Source: Sphingobacteriia bacterium (GTDB lineage: Bacteria; Bacteroidota; Bacteroidia; Bacteroidales; UBA7960). From it: a stretch of 64,000 nucleotides of DNA. Positions 36,124-44,670 of this stretch are shown here, one piece after another. Under the pieces are notes generated by a model. The model was not told the origin of the DNA, did not search any database, and worked only from the letters and a program-made list of their open reading frames with translations. Numbering within the stretch: position 1 is the stretch's first letter; each line of letters begins with the position of its first letter. Position numbers and translations under genes: made by a program. The stretch spans positions 1 through 64,000 of the forward strand of contig JAABRR010000005.1 in assembly GCA_011390785.1 (NCBI GenBank). The letters run 5' to 3'.

Positions 36124-37398
36124 TTAAACATTTCTTACAAGCTGATGACCAATAGCACATTGTAAACATTTCTTTGGCGTACAGTAGTATTTTTTTAACT
36201 CCAGAAGTGCCTGTGATTCTGCTGCATTTTCCGGCTTTATACCTGCTTTTTTCCAACGCGTTATTATTGAGTTCTTTTCGGCGGTTAAATCGTTTAGCAG
36301 ATTGATTGCGTGATCCTTGATATTTTGCTTAAGACTTTCTGTGCCATATACAAATTGAATGGGAACAATGGTATTGATAATAATATTTTCTACGGCATCA
36401 ATACCAATATGTTTTTCTTTAACTATAGATTCTTTACCAAAACGATAATGGTTATTCCAGTAAGGAGAACATTGGGCTGTAAAAAACGTATATATTTTAG
36501 TTACCGGAAGCATCCTGTCTATTGTATCAAAAAGATTTCCTTCCTGGTAACACAACCTTGCAAACTGGGCGATCCTTATGGTTGGGAAGTTTGACGGTCT
36601 TAGTTTGCTGAACTTCCAAAGAGATGCTTCTATTGGCTGCAATTTGTATTTATGCTTTAGAAACTCATATTCTCTTTTAAGCATAGCCGGATAAGCTTCA
36701 TTAAAATCATTATTTAACATGCCTGCCTGCCCAAAAAGTATGGCCTCTATTTGAGTGAGATCATTTCTGTGTTTTGCCAATATTTTATACGGGGTTTTTT
36801 GAGCCATTAAAGCAAAAGGGATGGCGTTGGTTTTAAACCCAAAATTTCGGGATAAAAAATAGTATAAAGTTTGCTCCCAGTTTTGATCAAAATACTTATA
36901 AAATTGACGGATCTCATTTGATTTATTTTCAAGTCTTTCAACAAGTAAGCGACTCAACCAGTTCTTAACAATGAAGCCATCTGTCTGATTAATAAAATTT
37001 TCGCATGGGATCCAGGTTTTCGATTCAATAATTTTCTCATATTGGTAAAAAAGGGCGATGTCAAAGAATTTTCGTACCTCAAAAACGGGTATCTCCTTAC
37101 CCATTTCATCTGTAATTTCTTTGTCATGTTCCATTACCACATGCAATATAACATTATTATAAGCAGGATCATTTTGATGTCCGTGACGGAACCAATCACT
37201 ACTTTTTACATGTATTTCAACGTTTCCAACCCAAAGAGTCCCATCAATTTTTACTCTTGCAGCAGTAAAATCCGGTCCGGAGTCCTCATTTTCAAATCCA
37301 GTGTTAACAATCTCAATAGAGATTCCCTTTGTAGAAGTTATTTCACGTGAAGAAAACAAGCGAAATTTCCAAAGAAAATGAATGAAATCTTCTTTCAT
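36124..37398 (-). CDS. DUF2851 family protein
   Basis: This 424-residue protein is recognised as the Bacteroidota-specific DUF2851 family from its start (FIHFLWKFRLF) and the motif VEIHVKSSDWFRHGHQNDPAYNNVILHVV. That motif is acidic- and His-rich and has a nuclease-like pattern (E-x-K preceded by an Asp in DSGPDF). The C-terminus has a cysteine-rich end (YCTPKKCLQC) that might bind metal. No function is established; a PD-(D/E)XK-like fold is my inference from the motif spacing. It stands alone, divergent from the zapA-rny set. Confidence 0.85.
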   Translation of the reverse strand: MKEDFIHFLWKFRLFSSREITSTKGISIEIVNTGFENEDSGPDFTAARVKIDGTLWVGNVEIHVKSSDWFRHGHQNDPAYNNVILHVVMEHDKEITDEMGKEIPVFEVRKFFDIALFYQYEKIIESKTWIPCENFINQTDGFIVKNWLSRLLVERLENKSNEIRQFYKYFDQNWEQTLYYFLSRNFGFKTNAIPFALMAQKTPYKILAKHRNDLTQIEAILFGQAGMLNNDFNEAYPAMLKREYEFLKHKYKLQPIEASLWKFSKLRPSNFPTIRIAQFARLCYQEGNLFDTIDRMLPVTKIYTFFTAQCSPYWNNHYRFGKESIVKEKHIGIDAVENIIINTIVPIQFVYGTESLKQNIKDHAINLLNDLTAEKNSIITRWKKAGIKPENAAESQALLELKKYYCTPKKCLQCAIGHQLVRNV

Positions 37399-37506
37399 AG
37401 AACAGCATTTTTCGAAAAACCAAGCGTTAAAAAAGATTACAAATTATTGTAACGCCCTAAACTATTGATAAAAAAAACAATGCAACATTGTTGATTTATA
37501 TTACTG

Positions 37507-37514
37507 CAAATGTA
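37507..37514 (-). promoter_or_regulatory. Candidate promoter box for the DUF2851 gene
   Basis: The minus strand reads TACATTTG, a full TAnnTTTG match about 110 bp before the start codon. No clear -33 element. Confidence 0.35.
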
Positions 37515-37617
37515 TCTTTATTTAAGGGAATTATACAGAAATAAACATATGATAACTTACTTAATTGATTGCTATTTTGAAATTGAAAAATATTTTCTGA
37601 AATTATATGAAAAATGT

Positions 37618-37625
37618 TACTTTTG
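37618..37625 (+). promoter_or_regulatory. Promoter box for the 37655-zapA transcript
   Basis: TACTTTTG matches TAnnTTTG. It lies 30 bases before the start at 37655. A TTTTC stands near the -33 position. Confidence 0.5.
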
Positions 37626-37654
37626 TAATAAGAGTATCGTATATTTAAAATTAA

Positions 37655-37939
37655 ATGGAATATCTACCTCTTGTTTTAGAAGGAATAGAACATAAAGTAA
37701 AAAAGGTGATTTTTAAAAATCAGGAACTAGAGAGCCTGAATAAAAAAATTACAGATAAACTTAAAAATCTTGAAAGCGAAATTTTAGCACAGCAGGCAAA
37801 AATTTCGGAATTAGAAGAAACGATCATTAAATTAAAGGTAAGCAAAGTTTTAACGGGCCAGGATACAATGCAGGCCCGGCAACAGGTTAACGAACTGCTG
37901 CGGGAAATAGATAAGTGTTATTCACTTTTAAACAGGTAA
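37655..37939 (+). CDS. Small coiled-coil protein upstream of zapA
   Basis: The 94-residue protein is almost entirely helical, with a heptad-rich coiled coil from about 18 to 65 (LESLNKKITDKLKNLESEI). A short C-terminal helix contains NELLREIDKCYSLLN. It lies 18 bp before zapA and must be co-transcribed. Genes of this size and form are regularly found before zapA in Bacteroidota. A division-associated role, similar in spirit to ZapB, is plausible from context but not shown by sequence. The ATG at 37655 fits the promoter spacing. Confidence 0.72.
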   Translation: MEYLPLVLEGIEHKVKKVIFKNQELESLNKKITDKLKNLESEILAQQAKISELEETIIKLKVSKVLTGQDTMQARQQVNELLREIDKCYSLLNR

Positions 37940-37957
37940 ACCGCATTTGAATTTTTA

Positions 37958-38248
37958 ATGAAAGGACAGCATATATCAGTTATAATTGCCGACAGACCCT
38001 ACAGATTGATGGTTGGCAGTGAATTAGAAGAAGAGCAATGTCGAAAAGCGAAAGATCTTATCAATGATAAAATGAAGGATTATGCCAATAGTTTTGCTTT
38101 TAGAGATAAGCAGGATTTGTTGGCAATGGTAGCGCTTCAATTTGCTGTTGATGTTGTAAAATCAGAAGATTCTGTTAGATACAACGAAGAATTAGAGCAA
38201 AAACTCAACCAACTTGATAAATTGCTGAATGACTGTTTGGATGGATAA
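37958..38248 (+). CDS. zapA: Cell division protein ZapA
   Basis: This 96-residue protein begins with the ZapA beta-sheet domain (ISVIIADRPYRLMVGSELEEEQ) and ends in a long helix that would form the tetramer coiled coil (about 60-95, VDVVKSEDSVRYNEELEQKL). ZapA bundles FtsZ filaments at the division site. Length is standard. It is the second gene of a pair with the preceding coiled-coil protein and is followed by a 6S-like RNA and rny, an order seen widely in this phylum. Confidence 0.9.
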   Translation: MKGQHISVIIADRPYRLMVGSELEEEQCRKAKDLINDKMKDYANSFAFRDKQDLLAMVALQFAVDVVKSEDSVRYNEELEQKLNQLDKLLNDCLDG

Positions 38249-38334
38249 GAAATACGTTCTTTGATAAGTATATAAGCTATACCCGCATTAATTCAATATA
38301 CGTTTTTGAAACTCAACATTTTAAAACTTTGAGG

Positions 38335-38490
38335 AATAGCTCGTTTAATTAAAAACAGGCCTCATTTATTATGATTTATCATAGTAAAATCGCTTTATGC
38401 GGTCAGTGGACGTTTGAGATTTTTCGGCCTCCTCAACCATGTATTTTGGGGTTTCATACAAACCTTATGGATTAATTGCGGGTTTTTTAT
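38335..38490 (+). ncRNA. ssrS: 6S-like RNA (6S-Flavo type)
   Basis: The 280-bp gap between zapA and rny has no reading frame but is strongly structured. A promoter-like pair lies ahead (TTTTG at 38303-38307, AACTTTG at 38325-38331). The predicted RNA ends pair: CTCGT and AATTAA (38340-38352) with TTAATT and GCGGG (38472-38482), leaving two U bulged. A T-rich tract follows. Between the arms, mostly unpaired sequence and small hairpins (TATGAT-TT-ATCATA) fit the open-bubble rod of 6S RNA, which binds the housekeeping RNA polymerase and mimics a promoter. The zapA-rny location supports this call. Boundaries are estimates. Confidence 0.6.
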
Positions 38491-38530
38491 TTTTTTTTGA
38501 TTCATTAATTTAATATAAGTAAATAAGAAA

Positions 38531-40075
38531 ATGGAACTACTAATAATTATTGTTGTTACAGCACTGGTTTCTATCGGACTTGGAATCCTTGCTTCAACTA
38601 CTTTTCTTAGAAAAGCGCTGGAGAGGAAAAGTTTGCATATTCTCAAAGATGCTAAAAGCGAAGCTGAGGTTGTTAAAAAGGAAAAAATCCTTCAGGCAAA
38701 AGAGAAATTCCTTCAACTTAAATCAGATCACGAAAAATATGTGTCTGGTAAAAATGCCGAAATTGCCAATAGTGAAAATAGAATAAAACAAAAAGAGTCT
38801 ACAATAAATCAAAAGTTAGAGGAATTTAATCGCAAACAAAAGGAACTTAGCACTTTTAAAGATCAACTCGATCAGCAAATTGAAATCAGTAAGAGGAAAC
38901 AGGCTGATCTGGATAAACTTTATAAGCAACAATTGGAGCAATTAGAGTCTATGAGCGAAATGTCTGTAGAAGAAGCAAAATCGCAGCTCATTGAAACTTT
39001 AAAAGATGAAGCCAAATCAGAAGCCCAGTCTTATATTAAAGACATTATGGAAGAGGCTAAATTATCTGCAAACAAAGAAGCCCGTAAAATTGTGGTGCAA
39101 TCTATACAGCGCACAGCAACAGAAGTGGCTATTGAAAATTCAGTATCGGTATTTCCCATTGAAAATGACGAAATAAAAGGCCGTGTTATTGGTCGTGAAG
39201 GACGTAATATAAGAGCTTTGGAAGCTGCTACAGGCATAGAAATAATTGTAGATGACACTCCCGAGGCCATTATTTTAAGTGGATTTGATCCTGTGAGAAG
39301 AGAAATTGCACGGTTGTCATTGCACAAGCTTGTGTCTGACGGGCGTATCCACCCGGCACGTATTGAAGAAGTAGTTGCAAAAACCAAAAAGCAAATTGAT
39401 CAGGAGATAATTGAAATTGGCAAGCGCACTACAATTGATCTGGGAATCCATAATATGCACCATGAGCTTGTTCGTATGGTTGGAAAAATGAAATACAGGT
39501 CTTCCTATGGTCAGAATCTTTTACAACACTCAAAAGAAGTAGCAAATCTTGCTGCTACTATGGCTGCAGAGTTGGGATTAAATACCAAACTGGCCAAAAG
39601 AGCTGCTCTTTTGCATGACATTGGTAAGGTTCCCGATAATGAACCCGATTTGCCACATGCAGTGCTCGGAATGAAGCTGGCAGAAAAATATAAAGAGAAA
39701 CCGGAAGTATGTAACGCCATCGGTTCCCACCATGAAGAAGTGGAAATGGATAATCTTATTTCTCCAATTATTCAGGTTTGTGATGCAATTTCCGGAGCAA
39801 GACCCGGAGCCCGTCGAGAAGTGGTAGAAGCTTACATTAAAAGGTTGAATGATTTGGAAGAACTGGCTCTGTCTTATCCAGGTGTGGTTAAAACTTATGC
39901 TATACAGGCCGGTCGGGAATTGCGCGTAATTGTAGGAAGCGATAAAATTACCGATAAGGAAGCTGAACAGATCTCTTATGATCTTTCTAAGAAAATTCAA
40001 ACTGAGATGACATATCCGGGTCAGATAAAAATTACTGTTATCAGAGAAACAAGGGCTGTAGCTTTTGCGAAATAA
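38531..40075 (+). CDS. rny: Ribonuclease Y
   Basis: This 514-residue endoribonuclease starts mRNA decay at the membrane. It has one N-terminal membrane helix (about 1-22), a long coiled coil (30-170), a KH RNA-binding domain near 205-270 ([21 protein letters not shown]) and an HD domain. The metal pair is His362-Asp363 in [10 protein letters not shown], and [10 protein letters not shown] is downstream. The end ([10 protein letters not shown]) is the conserved RNase Y C-terminus. It is followed by a strong terminator. Confidence 0.95.
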   Translation: MELLIIIVVTALVSIGLGILASTTFLRKALERKSLHILKDAKSEAEVVKKEKILQAKEKFLQLKSDHEKYVSGKNAEIANSENRIKQKESTINQKLEEFNRKQKELSTFKDQLDQQIEISKRKQADLDKLYKQQLEQLESMSEMSVEEAKSQLIETLKDEAKSEAQSYIKDIMEEAKLSANKEARKIVVQSIQRTATEVAIENSVSVFPIENDEIKGRVIGREGRNIRALEAATGIEIIVDDTPEAIILSGFDPVRREIARLSLHKLVSDGRIHPARIEEVVAKTKKQIDQEIIEIGKRTTIDLGIHNMHHELVRMVGKMKYRSSYGQNLLQHSKEVANLAATMAAELGLNTKLAKRAALLHDIGKVPDNEPDLPHAVLGMKLAEKYKEKPEVCNAIGSHHEEVEMDNLISPIIQVCDAISGARPGARREVVEAYIKRLNDLEELALSYPGVVKTYAIQAGRELRVIVGSDKITDKEAEQISYDLSKKIQTEMTYPGQIKITVIRETRAVAFAK

Positions 40076-40092
40076 TTTGAATTTCGGTATAT

Positions 40093-40131
40093 AAAAAGCA
40101 GGTATTGTTGAAAACAATACCTGCTTTTTTT
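40093..40131. terminator. Bidirectional terminator between rny and the thioredoxin-like gene
   Basis: A perfect 17-bp stem (AAAAAGCAGGTATTGTT with its complement) closes a short loop. It has T-runs on both strands, so it serves the two convergent genes. Confidence 0.9.
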
Positions 40132-40146
40132 GAAGTAAAGAAAATC

Positions 40147-41553
40147 TTAGAGTTTGTTTAATTCATGGTTGATAATCTCTTCAGCTTGTTCTACTGTGAT
40201 TTTTTTTGCCAGTATCTTTTTGTCTTTATCCAGCAGGAAAATAAGTGGAGTAGCCCAAATGTCATATTTATCCCGAAAACCTGATCTGTTATAAGGGTCA
40301 TTTACATTAATCCACGTAAGATTGTTTTCATCAACATAACCGAGCCATTTTTCTCTTTCCGATTCCGTATTAACGGCAAATATTTCTACACCCTTTTTTT
40401 GCATTCTGTTATAAAGCTCTTTTAGTTTTGGTGTATTTCTTTTGCAATGGCCGCATTCAGAATCCCAAAAATAAACGATAGTAAAATCAGAATCTACACT
40501 ATAAAGATTTAAGGAAGATTGATCGCGGGTATACATATTTATATCCGGCGCCTTTTTGCCAATTAGCAATGGTTTTAGAGCCAAAGCTCTTTCTGTTATT
40601 GCAGTAAGCTGTTCCTCTGTAACCCAATTTGCTTTTCCGGTAGCATAATACTTTTCAACCATATGAACAAAAACATTGTCCATACCCATAATTTGTGATC
40701 TTTCAAACGTATTGGTGATAAAAAATACGGTATACTTGAAAACTTCCGGATGCATTTTCTCCAAGCCAAGAATATGGTCTGCTTCGGCTATTATGCTATC
40801 AGGTATTTGGATTATTACCTTGGTAAAATATTGATTTAACTTTGCATGAAAAATGGGCGTCCTTACCAACCTGTCATCAGAAAAATCAATATTATTCCAA
40901 AAATTATTTTTGTAATTTCGGTACATGTACTCATTGTCTGGGTTTCCATTGGCCAATAATCGGGTTTCTGGTGTCGGAGGTTCTTGCTGGGCCAATAGGA
41001 TTTTAGAAAACAAGCTATTAGGATGTTCTTTAATAAGTCTGTTTTGCTCAGCTTTTACATTATTGTCTGTTTCAGCCATTTTCTCCCTAATTTCGTTTCT
41101 GCGTACTTCTGTTATTGTGCTGTCTTGCAATTCTATTCGAAGCGGTGCAGTTTTTTCTCCAACAGATCTTAAAAACTTCATATACTCATAAAAGGTTTCA
41201 TTATCAGAAGAGTTGTCAAACATCATAGAATTGACAAAATCATTCATGGTTGTTTTAATGCCAAAAGTTTGATTATCATCTAATAATATTTCAAAGTAAA
41301 CCTGCCCTGGTAATACTACCATATACATTCCCCGATCAAGCTTTTCCGGACCCTGAAATACAAAGTTTCCTTCTTTATCGATTTTAACCGTGTCTTGCAC
41401 ATATTGCCTGTTACCATAATGGTATGCCAGAAAAGCAGTTGTGTCTTGCAGCCCCTGAACCTGTATATTAATCTGGTATCCCTTATCAGCCAAGGCACAA
41501 CTGATAAACAGGATTGAAAAAAGCGTTGAAAAGAAGATTTTTTTTAAGTTCAT
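40147..41553 (-). CDS. Secreted TlpA-like thioredoxin-fold protein (DUF4369/DUF5106)
   Basis: The product has about 468 residues. The signal peptide (IFFSTLFSILFISCALA) is followed by a beta-rich DUF4369-type domain (about 25-120), a helical middle (130-320) and a C-terminal TlpA/thioredoxin domain. The redox pair is Cys367-Cys370 in FWDSECGHCKRN. It would reduce or shuffle disulfides in the periplasm. I chose the ATG at 41553 because it directly precedes the signal peptide; the in-frame ATG at 41583 adds ten odd residues. A dead relative lies at 803-1613. A cytochrome-maturation role is possible given the cbb3 locus, but nothing here shows it. Confidence 0.9.
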   Translation of the reverse strand: MNLKKIFFSTLFSILFISCALADKGYQINIQVQGLQDTTAFLAYHYGNRQYVQDTVKIDKEGNFVFQGPEKLDRGMYMVVLPGQVYFEILLDDNQTFGIKTTMNDFVNSMMFDNSSDNETFYEYMKFLRSVGEKTAPLRIELQDSTITEVRRNEIREKMAETDNNVKAEQNRLIKEHPNSLFSKILLAQQEPPTPETRLLANGNPDNEYMYRNYKNNFWNNIDFSDDRLVRTPIFHAKLNQYFTKVIIQIPDSIIAEADHILGLEKMHPEVFKYTVFFITNTFERSQIMGMDNVFVHMVEKYYATGKANWVTEEQLTAITERALALKPLLIGKKAPDINMYTRDQSSLNLYSVDSDFTIVYFWDSECGHCKRNTPKLKELYNRMQKKGVEIFAVNTESEREKWLGYVDENNLTWINVNDPYNRSGFRDKYDIWATPLIFLLDKDKKILAKKITVEQAEEIINHELNKL

Positions 41554-41915
41554 AATTCTGTAGTTACAATTTTTGAAATGCATATTTATTTGATCGGTCT
41601 TTTAACGGTTTTCTTTAAATAAATGTTTGTATTCTTTGACAAAATCGTTTTTGAATTTGGGAAAACGCAAAGTTAGTCAATATAAAATTACGTCTTGTAT
41701 ACGGGCAAATACTTAAGAAAAATACTATTTTCAATTTTTAGTAAATTTCCAATTAAAAGTCTTTTAAGATTATTACCTGTTTTTCTTCAAAGTAAAACAA
41801 CGGGTTTTTTATGAGTAATTTAACCCATAAAAATTCCTGTTTTTCTGGGGTTAATACTATTGTTTGCAGTATTTTATAGTAGCAACTTTGGTTCATAGTA
41901 TTTAAATTTATTTAA
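41554..41915. other. Divergent promoter region
   Basis: On the minus strand TAACTTTG (41668-41675) is a full TAnnTTTG match and may start the thioredoxin-like gene with a leader of about 105 bases. On the plus strand a weaker AACTTTG near 41885 may serve the 41916 gene. No further gene is seen. Confidence 0.4.
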
Positions 41916-44462
41916 ATGCCTGTGAAGTTCACCAAAACTAAAAAGATGATGAAATATATAGGTATAACCCTTGTAGCGCTATTGATATTTACAACATCAT
42001 TGCGTGCCAATGATTTTGCCGGTGGAAATGGAACAGTGCAAGAACCCTACCAAATAGCTACATCGGACCATCTTAATAAAGTAAGAAATTATCCTGATGC
42101 TTACTTTCTGCAGATTGCGGATATAGATCTTAATATTATGCCATTTAATATGGGTAATTATTGGATACCTATTGGTGGTTATAGAAATAGCAATGAAACT
42201 ACTATGAATTTTACCGGTTCGTTTGATGGTAATGGCTATGTTATTAGCAATCTCATTGTTGTTCAACCAGGCAATTTCAATGTTGGATTATTTGGTCATA
42301 TTGGTAGAAGTGATGATGGAGAAACTACAATAAAAAATGTTATCCTGGAAAATGTTATAGTTATTGGTGGTCAAGGAACTGGTGCTCTTGTAGGCAGAGT
42401 TACAGGGAATCAGCATACACGTATTGAAAACTGCTCTGTTGAAACAGGTTATGTTAGAGGTGATGCCGCAACGGGTGGATTAGTTGGTTCCAATAATAGT
42501 TACATGATTAATTCTGTTGCTGCTGAAGGGTACAGACCCGTTATTTCAAAAAGCAAAGCCAATGTAAGTGTACTGCTTAGAAGTCATTATGCTGTTGGTA
42601 AAACCAAATTTGGTGGATTGGTTGGCTGCAATCAAAAGGGAATGATCTCAAACAGCTTTTCATTGGGCGAAGTTGTTATTAGTGATAATGATGCTACAGC
42701 AATTGGCGGTTTAGCTGGGTGTATCGATTTACGCGGAATTATTATAAATTCCTATTCGGCAACAGCAGTTTATGCAGATAGTACTGCCTTAACAGGTGGG
42801 TTTGTTGGTTCTGTAGGGTCTGGTCGTAACAAGGGTTATGTACTGAGCTCTTATTGGCGTTCAGATATTAATCCTGGTCTCATAGACTCAAATGGTGTTA
42901 CAGCACTTTCTGACAATCAAATGCGCGAACATACAAGTTTTTACGATTGGGATTTCAATAATGTATGGCAAATTAATACCGATATCAATCATGGATTCCC
43001 TTATCTATTGGAAGATGGAAATATAAAAATTGAAAGATTTTGGACAGGAAGCGAATCTGATTCATGGACTCAACCCCTTAACTGGTCGCCAGCAGGAGTT
43101 CCCTTAAAAACCGATGCAGTTATTATTCCCGCCAATACTTTTAATCAGCCTGTAATAAGAAAATCAGTTGCAATTAATGATATTACACTAAACGATTTTG
43201 CTGTTTTGACAATAGAAGGAACTATGGTTGATTTGATAGTAAAAGGAAATCTTAAAAATGGCTCTGAATCAATTGGTGAAGCGACAATACGTGGGGAAGG
43301 ATCAATTGTTTTAGCGGGTAGTTCTTTGCAAAACATACCGGCGATTTCTTTTGATAACCTGGTCGTTGATAATCCAAACAATACGAAATTAACAGGAAGC
43401 ATAAAAATTAACAATTTATTAAAAATGGGTCAGGGCTTGCTTGATCTGCGTGGTTTTGAAATATTATTAAGTGAAAAGGCTACACTGCTCGAAACCGAAA
43501 ACGATAATATTTCATCAAGAGTTTATGGTTCAAGCGGGGTTATTCGCACAGAAAGATATCTTGATAAGCCGGAGGGAGATATTGCTGGCTTGGGAATCGA
43601 AATTTTCAGCAAGGAAAATCTTGGTCTAACGATAATTGAAAGAGGGCATAGCCCGCTAAACGAAGGTGATGAATCAAAAAGTATTTTAAGGTGGTTCAAT
43701 ATAGAACCCACAAATAATCAGGCACTTAATGCTACAATTGTTTTTCATTATTTTATCAGTGAGCTTAATATATATGGTGAAAATGATAACTTTTCACTTT
43801 TCAGAAGAAAACATGGTGATTCAGAATGGGTTTGGATTCCATCAGAACTGGATCCCATAAATCAGATACTCACTGCAAACGATGTAAATGAATTCAGCAC
43901 ATGGACTGCCGGAAGTACAGATAAGCCTCTTCCTATTGTATTGTTTTCCTGGGAGGCTAAAGCAATGGACGATTACGTAAATCTTAACTGGGTAACTGCT
44001 GCTGAGATAAACAATAATTTCTTTACAGTTGAAAGAAGTAGCAATGGGCTCGATTTTGAACCGATTGCCAATATAAATGGAGCTGGAACCACCAGCGAAT
44101 CAAATTATTATACGTTCAAAGACATGGAGCCTTTAAATGGCGTTAGTTATTACAGACTAAAACAAACCGATTTTAATGGCGATTATGAATATTCTATAAT
44201 TGTAAGTATTTCCACTCAGAAGCAATTGGCTGTTGATCTTAAAGTTTTCCCTAATCCAAGCAATGGACAATTCAATGTTTCAATAAGTGGAGACAGACCT
44301 ATTGCTTACAATATAATAGATATGCAGGGCAGAACAGTTTTCAGCTCTGTTGTTCAACCAGGGCAAATTACACCTGTTGGTTTGCCTGAATTATCCAGGG
44401 GTGTTTATTCTATTGTTTTTTTTGCTAATGAAACAATCTTAAAAAAGATTCAGATCTTATAA
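41916..44462 (+). CDS. Secreted GLUG-repeat protein with T9SS sorting domain
   Basis: The product has up to 848 residues. The signal peptide (IGITLVALLIFTTSLRA) is followed by an adhesin-like beta-helical region (about 40-320) with GLUG-type motifs such as TGALVGRVTG, TGGLVGSN and FGGLVGCN. A second beta-sandwich region (360-680) and a short FN3-like module (NLNWVTAAEINNNFFTVERS) come next. The T9SS sorting domain is VFPNPSNGQFNV ... LSRGVYSIVFF. ATG at 41946 or 41949 would also serve as start and sits closer to the signal peptide. The protein is probably on the cell surface and adhesive. It is transcribed alone and ends in a strong terminator. Confidence 0.87.
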   Translation: MPVKFTKTKKMMKYIGITLVALLIFTTSLRANDFAGGNGTVQEPYQIATSDHLNKVRNYPDAYFLQIADIDLNIMPFNMGNYWIPIGGYRNSNETTMNFTGSFDGNGYVISNLIVVQPGNFNVGLFGHIGRSDDGETTIKNVILENVIVIGGQGTGALVGRVTGNQHTRIENCSVETGYVRGDAATGGLVGSNNSYMINSVAAEGYRPVISKSKANVSVLLRSHYAVGKTKFGGLVGCNQKGMISNSFSLGEVVISDNDATAIGGLAGCIDLRGIIINSYSATAVYADSTALTGGFVGSVGSGRNKGYVLSSYWRSDINPGLIDSNGVTALSDNQMREHTSFYDWDFNNVWQINTDINHGFPYLLEDGNIKIERFWTGSESDSWTQPLNWSPAGVPLKTDAVIIPANTFNQPVIRKSVAINDITLNDFAVLTIEGTMVDLIVKGNLKNGSESIGEATIRGEGSIVLAGSSLQNIPAISFDNLVVDNPNNTKLTGSIKINNLLKMGQGLLDLRGFEILLSEKATLLETENDNISSRVYGSSGVIRTERYLDKPEGDIAGLGIEIFSKENLGLTIIERGHSPLNEGDESKSILRWFNIEPTNNQALNATIVFHYFISELNIYGENDNFSLFRRKHGDSEWVWIPSELDPINQILTANDVNEFSTWTAGSTDKPLPIVLFSWEAKAMDDYVNLNWVTAAEINNNFFTVERSSNGLDFEPIANINGAGTTSESNYYTFKDMEPLNGVSYYRLKQTDFNGDYEYSIIVSISTQKQLAVDLKVFPNPSNGQFNVSISGDRPIAYNIIDMQGRTVFSSVVQPGQITPVGLPELSRGVYSIVFFANETILKKIQIL

Positions 44463-44492
44463 ATAAAAAGATTTTGGTTTTGGTGAACCATA

Positions 44493-44531
44493 CCGTGCAA
44501 CTGCTGTGAAGCACTTGCACGGATTTTTTTT
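44493..44531 (+). terminator. Rho-independent terminator of the GLUG-repeat gene
   Basis: CCGTGCAA (44493-44500) pairs with TTGCACGG (44515-44522) and is followed by eight T. Confidence 0.88.
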
Positions 44532-44616
44532 GCATGATAGTTCAGTATTTTCAACTCTTAAAACAACAAGTTGGATTGGTAAGATAAATTTTTCTTGCAG
44601 TCTTGTAAATTGGTTC

Positions 44617-44624
44617 TATTTTTG
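44617..44624 (+). promoter_or_regulatory. Promoter box for the tamL-helicase transcript
   Basis: TATTTTTG fully matches TAnnTTTG, with CTTG 19 bases upstream at the -33 position. Transcription should begin near 44631. Confidence 0.55.
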
Positions 44625-44670
44625 TCGGAGTATTATTTCTTAATAGTCTGTTCCATTTTATATATTCCGA

